A DNA stretch of 6,084 bases from RGIG3009 sp045603285 (GTDB lineage Bacteria; Bacillota; Clostridia; Oscillospirales; Acutalibacteraceae): NCBI GenBank assembly GCA_045603285.1, contig JAZULW010000039.1, forward strand, positions 1 to 6,084, read 5' to 3'. The notes beneath the pieces are model-generated. The model did not search any database. It saw only the letters and a list, made by a program, of their open reading frames with translations, and was not told the DNA's origin. The translations under genes and the position numbers were made by a program. Below are positions 1-4,812 of the stretch, in pieces (positions within the stretch are counted from its first letter, which is position 1; the number at the start of each line of letters is the position of its first letter).

Positions 1-168
1 GGCCATTTTATAACAACACGATAAACAGATAATGCATAAGCGAAATGGTGATGACGGAGAGGGTGGTGGAGATCATGACCATAATACACTCAACTTTCTG
101 TAACAATCTGCCCAAAGGATATAAAGAACGGTAACTAAAATCAAGAAAAATTTTTGAAAAAAACGGCA
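1..168. other. AT-rich gene-free left edge
   Basis: No convincing gene lies here. The stretch is AT-rich with several A-tracts. The only small open frame I noticed is on the minus strand, ATG at 82 to a stop at 8, 24 codons encoding a mostly hydrophobic peptide (Ile/Leu/Val/Thr/Ser rich). It has no clear ribosome binding site, so I do not call it a gene. The start of the window may cut off a neighbour further left. Confidence 0.4.
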
Positions 169-197
169 TTTACACAGCAAAAAAAGTGTGATATGAT
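169..197 (+). promoter_or_regulatory. Sigma-A-type promoter, antisense to gene at 251-1090
   Basis: A -35 box TTTACA (169-174) is followed after 17 bp by the -10 box TATGAT (192-197). TGTG at 187-190 gives the extended -10 (TRTGN) seen in Gram-positive promoters. The match is strong, but no gene starts downstream on this strand: transcription from about 204 would enter the terminator hairpin and the 3' end of the oppositely oriented oxidoreductase. It may make an antisense or small RNA, or be a relic or chance match. Confidence 0.45.
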
Positions 198-200
198 GAA

Positions 201-244
201 GAAAAATAAAAAAACACCGCCAGAAACTGCGGTTTCTGACGGTG
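201..244 (-). terminator. Intrinsic terminator of the oxidoreductase at 251-1090
   Basis: Read on the minus strand, a 13-bp stem (arms 244-232 and 227-215, 4-nt loop) is followed by a T-rich tract (214-201) with a single A in it. The one odd pair (220 with 239) is a G-U wobble in the minus-strand RNA but a C-A mismatch in plus-strand RNA, and there is no T-run on the plus side. It therefore serves the minus-strand gene. The hairpin begins 6 nt after the stop codon. Confidence 0.9.
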
Positions 245-250
245 CGAGGA

Positions 251-1090
251 TTACACTTGCTCGACGAGGATCCATTGGCCGGGCAAAGAAAGCGCTTTGA
301 GGGCAGCTTCGCGAACGGCCATGATTTGCAACGTTTCGGTGTGCGATACCGGAATTTCGCCGGTTTTGAAGAAGTGCGCGAGGTTGGCGGTGAACACTTT
401 GAAGAAATCACTTTTTGCGTTCGCAACTACCGCGCCGCCGTCTTTGTAAGCTACGTTGAGCGTGAAAGGAATGCCTTGCTGGAATTGGTTAAGCGTAACC
501 ACGCGGCCATCGTTAAATTCCACCGTATAGGCATAGAATTCGGGGGAGGAGAGCGCCATCACGCGTTTGGCCTGCGTTTTCATCAGCATCATCACGGGTT
601 CCAACTGATGGATGACATACATCTCCGGGATACTGCCGCCGATGGAGGTAATACCAGTGATGCGGTCGGTGTCCAAAGCCTTGTATTCGTCGGCAAAGCG
701 GAGGGCGGAAGTGGAATAGCACGGGGTGTTGTGTTTTTCGGCCAAGTCAAAAATCCGTTTGCCCATCGCCAGGTTGGGGGAAAACGTTTTGTCAATATAC
801 ACGGGTTTGCCGGAACGCAACGCCACTTGGCAAAGGGCCTCGTGCAGGTCGCAATGGTCGGGAGAGAGCACCACAACGGCATCGCTCTTTTCAACCAGTT
901 CTTCCATGGTCAAACAACGGGTAACGCCGTATTTCTCACACCAAGCATCGGTGGTCAAACCGCCGTCCGGATGGTCGGTCACCGCATAAGCATAGGCAAC
1001 TTGGCAATCCGGATCGATTTCTTTGAGCCACGTGGGATAATTGTTGGCGTGCCACTCGTCCAGAAAATAGTCAATAAAACCGATTAACAT
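251..1090 (-). CDS. Divergent Gfo/Idh/MocA-like oxidoreductase
   Basis: This 279-residue cytoplasmic protein resembles the Gfo/Idh/MocA superfamily, whose members oxidise or reduce sugars, inositols and related compounds with NAD(P). Visible family traits are an N-terminal Rossmann-like half (AVVVLSPDHCDLHE near 71-84, then GKPVYIDKTF at 94-103) and a C-terminal half with H161-Q-L-E-P. K101 lines up with the usual catalytic Lys, but the motif is DKT rather than EKP. The N-terminus (IGFIDYFLDEWHANNYP) has no GxGxxG nucleotide loop, and the protein is shorter than the usual 330-390 residues, so cofactor use is uncertain. The start is supported by AAGGAGG at 1105-1099, 8 nt before the ATG. No clear sigma-A promoter is visible upstream, which would fit activator-dependent expression. 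It is divergent from the AraC regulator and ends at its own terminator. Family assignment is confident; substrate is unknown. Confidence 0.92.
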   Translation of the reverse strand: MLIGFIDYFLDEWHANNYPTWLKEIDPDCQVAYAYAVTDHPDGGLTTDAWCEKYGVTRCLTMEELVEKSDAVVVLSPDHCDLHEALCQVALRSGKPVYIDKTFSPNLAMGKRIFDLAEKHNTPCYSTSALRFADEYKALDTDRITGITSIGGSIPEMYVIHQLEPVMMLMKTQAKRVMALSSPEFYAYTVEFNDGRVVTLNQFQQGIPFTLNVAYKDGGAVVANAKSDFFKVFTANLAHFFKTGEIPVSHTETLQIMAVREAALKALSLPGQWILVEQV

Positions 1091-1113
1091 AAAAAAGACC
1101 TCCTTTTTATAAT

Positions 1114-1131
1114 AAGGGGATGTATCCCCTT
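1114..1131. promoter_or_regulatory. Perfect palindrome, candidate operator between divergent genes
   Basis: The arms AAGGGGA (1114-1120) and TCCCCTT (1125-1131) are perfect inverted repeats around TGTA. The site is the main symmetrical element in the 64-bp gap between the divergent oxidoreductase and araC genes. It touches the candidate -35 box of araC (1130-1135) and lies just upstream of the ribosome binding site of the leftward gene. That position suits a protein-binding site controlling both, possibly bound by the adjacent AraC protein or by another dimeric regulator. No T-run follows, so it is not a terminator. Confidence 0.5.
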
Positions 1132-1156
1132 GATACCGCAGAAAGTGTGATACTAT
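1130..1156 (+). promoter_or_regulatory. Candidate extended -10 promoter overlapping the araC start
   Basis: TTGATA (1130-1135) is followed after a short 15-bp spacer by TACTAT (1151-1156), with the TRTG extension TGTG at 1146-1149. The -10 box overlaps the predicted ATG at 1155, so a transcript from here would begin near 1163, inside the reading frame. Either this box is not the working promoter, or translation starts further downstream. Confidence 0.4.
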
Positions 1157-2066
1157 GAAAAAGAATAGTTCAAAATTTCACTTTGACAATTCTTTCGAAG
1201 AAAATTTGCAACAATACGGCGCAATACAGCTGTATCAAATCGGTGATCTGTATTGCGAAGGCGGTTACGAAGTGGCCACGCATCACCAAACGTATCACGA
1301 AATCACGTACGTTACGGCGGGTTCAGGTGTGTGCACATTTAACAAACGGCCGTTTCGCGTGGGGGAAGGGGCTATTTTTCTCTCCCCCAAAGGAAGCGAG
1401 CACAGCATCAGCAGCAGCCGCTATAATCCGTTGCGATATTTCTATTGCGCTTTTAAATTTGATCACACGCATCCCAACTACGTGCATTTTGCGGAGTTGG
1501 AAAAGCTATTAACGAACGCGCATGCATTGTTGGCAATGGATCAGTATACGTTGGATACCGTGTTTGCCTTGTTGTTTCGCGAACTGCAAACACAACACAA
1601 AGACAAAGACGTGCTTATTGAAGCAGGCCTCACGCAATTGCTGTTATTGACACGGCGTTGCTTTGAAGAAAACAATACCGACGCTCGCGGTTCCTACATT
1701 GCATCGGCCGGCAGTAAAAAACAACGATTGGTGCGGCAAGTGGTGCAGTACATTGACAGCCATATCTTCCACATCAAAAACTTGAGTGAAATCAGTGATG
1801 AATTGGATTACAGTTATTCGTATATCACACAAGTGTTTTCCTCTACTATGGGAGTGGGCCTCAATGCCTACTACCGTGAAAAGCGAATGAAAAAGGCGGA
1901 AGAACTGTTACAGCAAAACGTGCCTGTTACCCGTGTGGCAGAAGTGATGGGGTTTGACACCGTACAATCGTTTAGCCGTTCGTTTAAAAACTTTTTCGGC
2001 GTATCCCCATCGCGCTACCGTACCGACTACATTGTATCACAAAAACAGTCCTCGTCAACGAATTAA
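1155..2066 (+). CDS. AraC-family regulator with cupin sensor domain
   Basis: This 303-residue DNA-binding transcription factor has two parts. The N-terminal part (about 25-110) is an AraC-type cupin ligand-binding domain, with histidines in ATHHQTYHEITYV (41-53), a glycine turn (AGSG, 55-58) and the LSPKGSEH strand (76-83). The C-terminal part (about 190-292) carries two helix-turn-helix units: NLSEISDELDYSYSYITQVF (209-228) and VPVTRVAEVMGFDTVQSFSR (256-275), ending in the family signature FKNFFGVSPSRYR (277-289). Such proteins usually sense a sugar or related small molecule. ATG 1155 keeps the segment FEENLQQYG before the cupin, which I believe is conserved in relatives, but only a weak GAAAG (1141-1145) precedes it; TTG at 1206 is an in-frame alternative. 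It lies between two sugar-type oxidoreductases, divergent from one and upstream of the other, so it is the likely local regulator. No strong terminator follows, so readthrough into the next operon is possible. Confidence 0.95.
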   Translation: MKKNSSKFHFDNSFEENLQQYGAIQLYQIGDLYCEGGYEVATHHQTYHEITYVTAGSGVCTFNKRPFRVGEGAIFLSPKGSEHSISSSRYNPLRYFYCAFKFDHTHPNYVHFAELEKLLTNAHALLAMDQYTLDTVFALLFRELQTQHKDKDVLIEAGLTQLLLLTRRCFEENNTDARGSYIASAGSKKQRLVRQVVQYIDSHIFHIKNLSEISDELDYSYSYITQVFSSTMGVGLNAYYREKRMKKAEELLQQNVPVTRVAEVMGFDTVQSFSRSFKNFFGVSPSRYRTDYIVSQKQSSSTN

Positions 2067-2099
2067 CACAAATAGTGTAAAAAATGTTAAATTTTTGTG
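2063..2099. repeat. Nested AT-rich inverted repeats after araC
   Basis: Three overlapping dyads share this stretch: TTAACA (2063-2068) with TGTTAA (2085-2090), ACAC (2066-2069) with GTGT (2075-2078), and CACAAA (2067-2072) with TTTGTG (2094-2099). They sit just upstream of the promoter of the next operon. They could be operator sites or a weak terminator of araC. The arms are short and AT-rich, so chance is a real alternative. Confidence 0.3.
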
Positions 2100-2112
2100 C
2101 AACTACGGATAT

Positions 2113-2140
2113 TTGCAATTGGGAAAAAGTGCGGTATGAT
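2113..2140 (+). promoter_or_regulatory. Promoter of the dehydrogenase-isomerase operon
   Basis: TTGCAA (2113-2118) and TATGAT (2135-2140) are separated by 16 bp. The box is preceded by AAAAAGTGCGG, close to the sequence preceding the -10 boxes at 192 and 1151. Transcription would start near 2147 and give a leader of about 54 nt before the ATG at 2201. Confidence 0.65.
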
Positions 2141-2147
2141 TACAAAT

Positions 2148-2167
2148 GAAAGGTGAGACCACTTTTC
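2148..2167 (+). promoter_or_regulatory. Small hairpin at the predicted 5' end of the operon mRNA
   Basis: An 8-bp stem, G-A-A-A-G-G-T-G pairing with C-A-C-T-T-T-T-C and containing one G-U pair, closes a 4-nt loop (2156-2159). It would form almost exactly at the predicted transcript start. This could protect the mRNA 5' end. It is too short to be a known riboswitch and has no T-run. Confidence 0.3.
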
Positions 2168-2200
2168 GGTACAAACTCATATTTTTAAGGAGGATTTACC

Positions 2201-3253
2201 ATGAAAGTAGCGATTATCGGTTGCGGTACCATTGCGAACAGTGCGCACATCCCGGCGTATATGAAAAACCCTGAGGCAGAGATCGTGTATTTCTGCGATA
2301 TTATTCCTGAGCGCGCCCAAGAGGCCGTTGAAAAATACGGTTGCGGCAAAGCGGTTGTGGATTACAAAGAAGTGTTGGCCGATCCCGAAATTGAAGCGGT
2401 TTCGGTGTGCACCCCCAACAACGTTCACGCGCCCATCGCCATGGATGCGTTGCGCGCCGGCAAAAACGTGCTCTGCGAAAAACCGGCGGCTCGCACCTAT
2501 GCGGAAGCCCTTGAAATGCAAAAAGTGCAACACGAGACCGGTAAAGTTCTCAACATCGGTGTTGTGAACCGTTTCAACAACGCGGTTAACCTCATCAAAG
2601 ACTATATCGATTCCGGCAAACTCGGCGAAGTGTATCATGTGTACATCAGCTTCCGTTGCCACCGTTCCATTCCCGGGCTCGGCGGCGCTTTCACCACCAA
2701 ATCCATTGCGGGCGGCGGTGTGTTGATCGACTGGGGCGTGCACTTGATGGACATTGCGATGTACTGTTGCGGCGATCCCAAACCGTTGACGGTTACCAGT
2801 GAAAACTTCTGCAAACTCGGCAAAAATATGACCGAGTATGCGTTCCAAGATATGTGGGCCGGCCCTCCGAAGTACGACGGCACCTATGATGTGGACGATT
2901 CCGTTACCGGCTTGATCCGTACCGCGGGTCCTGTTTTCACCGTGCACGGTGCGTGGGCGCAAAACATCAACCAAACGGAAATGTATATCGACTTTATGGG
3001 CGACAAAGCGGGTATCCGTTTGATCTACGGTCAAGATTTCACGGTGTACACTGCCGAGCACGGCGCGCTTGTGGAATACAAACCCAAGTTCACCTCCGAG
3101 CCGCACTTTGAAACCGAAATCAACAAGTTTATCGAATGCAACAAGACCGGTGAGAAATTGCCGTCTCATATCGACTCGGTCATCATCACGGCGAAGATGA
3201 TGCAAGCGATGTACGATTCTGCCGAAGCGCATCGCGAAATCGTATTGGATTAA
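2201..3253 (+). CDS. Gfo/Idh/MocA-family sugar/inositol-type dehydrogenase
   Basis: This is a full-length (350 aa) cytoplasmic NAD(P)-dependent oxidoreductase. An N-terminal Rossmann fold begins with the nucleotide loop GCGTIA (7-12), followed by VCTPNNVHAPIAMDAL (69-84) and the family motif EKP (93-95), whose K94 is the expected catalytic lysine. The C-terminal alpha/beta domain carries GGGVLIDWGVHLMD (171-184), with D177 and H181 at the usual active-site positions. Family members oxidise a hydroxyl of sugars, inositols, sugar acids or glycosides. The start is fixed by AAGGAGG at 2187-2193, 7 nt before ATG. It is followed after 15 bp by a sugar isomerase/epimerase, a pairing known from inositol catabolism (IolG with IolE/IolI) and 3-keto-glycoside cleavage, so its product is probably passed to that enzyme. 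It has its own promoter and is probably controlled by the AraC protein upstream. The substrate cannot be read from sequence. Confidence 0.96.
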   Translation: MKVAIIGCGTIANSAHIPAYMKNPEAEIVYFCDIIPERAQEAVEKYGCGKAVVDYKEVLADPEIEAVSVCTPNNVHAPIAMDALRAGKNVLCEKPAARTYAEALEMQKVQHETGKVLNIGVVNRFNNAVNLIKDYIDSGKLGEVYHVYISFRCHRSIPGLGGAFTTKSIAGGGVLIDWGVHLMDIAMYCCGDPKPLTVTSENFCKLGKNMTEYAFQDMWAGPPKYDGTYDVDDSVTGLIRTAGPVFTVHGAWAQNINQTEMYIDFMGDKAGIRLIYGQDFTVYTAEHGALVEYKPKFTSEPHFETEINKFIECNKTGEKLPSHIDSVIITAKMMQAMYDSAEAHREIVLD

Positions 3254-3268
3254 CGGAGGAACAGGGAT

Positions 3269-4123
3269 ATGGCAAGATTTCCCATCGGAATTATGGCGGA
3301 CTGGCTTCGCCTTCCGTTTGCCGAAAGCATCGCCAAAAGCCGCGAACTCGGTGCGCAAGGTGTGCAACTCTATGCGGTAGAGGGTGAAATGGCTCCTGAA
3401 AACCAAACGGCAGCCACCATTGCGGAAAAACGCCGCATTTTGAATGACAACGGCATTGAGATCTCCGCTCTTTGCGGTGACCTCGGCGGCCACGGCTTTG
3501 CCATTGCCGAGGAAAATCCGTTTAAGATTGAGCGTTCCAAGCGTATTGTGGATCTTGCCTTGGAACTCGGCGGTAATGTGGTTACCACCCACATTGGTGT
3601 GGTGCCGCACGACAGCAATTGCGACCGCTATAAAGTGATGCAAGCGGCTTGCAACGAGTTGGCGGAATATGCACATAAAAACGGCGCGTGGTTTGCCATT
3701 GAAACCGGTCCCGAACCCGCCGACCGTTTGCGCACCTTCCTTGACGGGCTTGGCTGCAAAGGAGTAGGTGTTAACCTTGACCCTGCTAACCTCGTGATGG
3801 TGACGGACGATGATCCGGTTGCCGCGGTACATACGCTGGCACCTTACATTGTTCATACCCACGCGAAAGACGGTGTGATGCTCAAAAAGACCGATCCGCA
3901 AGTGATCTACGATTTCTTTGCGGAAGGTGGTATCGGGGATCTTCGTTTGGAAGAATACTTCCTCGAAACGCCACTCGGTCAGGGCAAGGTTGATTTTGAT
4001 GCCTATTTGGCGGCATTGAAAGAGATCGGCTACACCGGTTACCTTACCATCGAACGTGAGGTCGGTGCCGACCCGACGGCCGATATTCAATTGGCCGTGG
4101 AATTCCTTAACGCCAAAATGTAA
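3269..4123 (+). CDS. Xylose isomerase-like TIM-barrel sugar isomerase/epimerase
   Basis: This 284-residue protein belongs to the AP-endonuclease-2/xylose-isomerase-like TIM-barrel family (sugar phosphate isomerase/epimerase, PF01261 type). Candidate divalent-metal ligands lie at the ends of successive strands: E145 in FAIETGPEP, D171 in GVNLDPAN, H198 with D201 in VHTHAKDG, and E262 in LTIERE; H108 in THIGVVPH is another likely active-site residue. All expected positions are present, so it looks active. Relatives isomerise, epimerise or dehydrate sugars and inosoles, and some cleave 3-keto-glycosides by elimination. GGAGG (3255-3259) lies 9 nt before ATG, and the gap to the upstream dehydrogenase is 15 bp, so the two are co-transcribed. 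It is the last gene before a strong terminator. A role acting on the keto-product of the dehydrogenase is inferred from this pairing; IolE/IolI-like or keto-glycoside-lyase-like chemistry are both possible. Confidence 0.95.
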   Translation: MARFPIGIMADWLRLPFAESIAKSRELGAQGVQLYAVEGEMAPENQTAATIAEKRRILNDNGIEISALCGDLGGHGFAIAEENPFKIERSKRIVDLALELGGNVVTTHIGVVPHDSNCDRYKVMQAACNELAEYAHKNGAWFAIETGPEPADRLRTFLDGLGCKGVGVNLDPANLVMVTDDDPVAAVHTLAPYIVHTHAKDGVMLKKTDPQVIYDFFAEGGIGDLRLEEYFLETPLGQGKVDFDAYLAALKEIGYTGYLTIEREVGADPTADIQLAVEFLNAKM

Positions 4124-4130
4124 CAAATAC

Positions 4131-4170
4131 AAAAACGGTGGATATCCCGCGCGGATATCCACCGTTTTTT
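4131..4170. terminator. Bidirectional intrinsic terminator between convergent genes
   Basis: A perfect 17-bp stem (4131-4147 with 4153-4169) encloses the loop CGCGC. It has an A-run on the left and a T-run (4165-4170) on the right, so it works in both directions. It ends the dehydrogenase-isomerase operon on the plus strand (hairpin 7 nt after the stop) and the nitroreductase gene on the minus strand, whose TAA (4171-4169) overlaps the foot of the stem. Confidence 0.95.
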
Positions 4171-4696
4171 AATCTGCATAGTGAACAAGTTCGGTAAGGG
4201 GTTTGCGCTTTTTAACTCGCAATTCATTATCGGCCGCATACCCCAAGGTGATGACCAAGCGCACGGGGTGTTCAAGCAAACATACCTCACGAATGGTTTT
4301 ATCGTTAAACCACCCCAGAATACAGTTGGAAAGCCCTTGTGCGGTGGCCTCAGCGGTGAGATAGGCGGTAACAATGCCGATATCCAGTGAACGGTAATCG
4401 TTTCCCTTTGCCTTGGCACCGAATGCGGCGGTTTTTACATAAGGTTCTTCCGACAAAACAAGGAGAACGGGAGCTTCTTTGGCAAAACCGTTCATGCCCA
4501 TAGCCGTGGTGGACTTTGCGACCTGTTGTGCCGCCTCACCGCGGCACACGGTAATGCGGTAGGGTTGACCATTACAAGCGGAGGGGGCCAAACGGGCTGC
4601 TTCCAATATTGCGTTTAGTTTTTCTTCTTCTACCGCACGGTTGGGATCATACCGACGGCAAGATTGGCGAGTTTGCGCAATTTTCATAAAGTTCAT
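4169..4696 (-). CDS. Nitroreductase-family FMN flavoprotein
   Basis: This 175-residue cytoplasmic protein belongs to the nitroreductase family (PF00881), FMN enzymes that reduce nitro groups, quinones, enones or other acceptors with NAD(P)H; the natural substrate is often unknown. Recognisable motifs are the N-terminal FMN-phosphate segment TRQSCRRYD (9-17), the PSACNGQPYR loop (38-47), the helix LDIGIVTAYLTAEATAQGLS (104-123) with C125 just after it, LVITLGYA (147-154) and the C-terminal KKRKPLTELVHY (162-173). It is slightly short for the family but looks complete. The first ATG is preferred because GAGGTGAT (4710-4703) lies upstream at about 8 nt; a second in-frame ATG at codon 4 is spaced too far. 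It has its own promoter, is convergent with the sugar operon and shares its terminator. Nothing ties it functionally to that operon. Confidence 0.95.
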   Translation of the reverse strand: MNFMKIAQTRQSCRRYDPNRAVEEEKLNAILEAARLAPSACNGQPYRITVCRGEAAQQVAKSTTAMGMNGFAKEAPVLLVLSEEPYVKTAAFGAKAKGNDYRSLDIGIVTAYLTAEATAQGLSNCILGWFNDKTIREVCLLEHPVRLVITLGYAADNELRVKKRKPLTELVHYAD

Positions 4697-4716
4697 GGGT
4701 AGATCACCTCAAAAAG

Positions 4717-4745
4717 AGTATACCGTATTTTTGAATTAAAAACAA
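4717..4745 (-). promoter_or_regulatory. Promoter of the nitroreductase gene
   Basis: On the minus strand, TTGTTT (4745-4740) and TATACT (4722-4717) are separated by 17 bp. Transcription would begin about 14 nt upstream of the start codon's purine-rich binding site at 4710-4703, giving a short leader. Confidence 0.7.
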
Positions 4746-4752
4746 GCATTGG

Positions 4753-4781
4753 TTGAATCGGTGAAAAAATTGTGCTATACT
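4753..4781 (+). promoter_or_regulatory. Promoter of the YgiQ-family gene
   Basis: TTGAAT (4753-4758) and TATACT (4776-4781) are separated by 17 bp, with the Gram-positive TGTG extension at 4771-4774. It is placed back to back with the nitroreductase promoter, the two -35 boxes being 7 bp apart. The leader to the ATG at 4813 is about 25 nt. Confidence 0.8.
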
Positions 4782-4812
4782 GATACTCGAGAATTTTGAA
4801 GGAGTTCACGCT

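Noticed and set aside
287..300. Sequence resembling a catabolite-responsive element (12 of 14 positions around AAAGCGCTTT)
   Set aside because: It lies inside the 3' coding part of the first gene, where the bases simply encode Lys-Ala-Leu-Ser, and far from any promoter of that gene; most likely coincidence.
193..300. Short plus-strand frame starting at the promoter at 169-197
   Set aside because: Its start overlaps the -10 box and its codons run through the terminator hairpin and antisense sequence. I kept only the promoter and the similarity to araC as observations.
242..1087. 281-codon plus-strand open frame antisense to the first oxidoreductase
   Set aside because: It mirrors the minus-strand gene almost exactly, has no ribosome binding site and a His/Gly/Phe-rich sequence typical of antisense shadows. 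The minus strand has recognisable domains, a ribosome binding site and a terminator.
1109..1114. TATTAT on the minus strand as the -10 box of the first gene
   Set aside because: Transcription would begin inside the AAGGAGG ribosome binding site at 1105-1099, and no -35 box lies at the right distance.
1120..1158. 12-codon plus-strand frame ending in an ATGA overlap with araC, a possible leader peptide
   Set aside because: The GGGG run touches its ATG directly with no room for ribosome binding, and it is made up of the palindrome and promoter elements.
2177..4162. 661-codon minus-strand open frame across the dehydrogenase and isomerase genes
   Set aside because: Its length is striking, but it comes from codon bias of the two plus-strand genes (few sense codons that read as stops on the other strand). 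It crosses the bidirectional terminator, shows no known domain and has no ribosome binding site.
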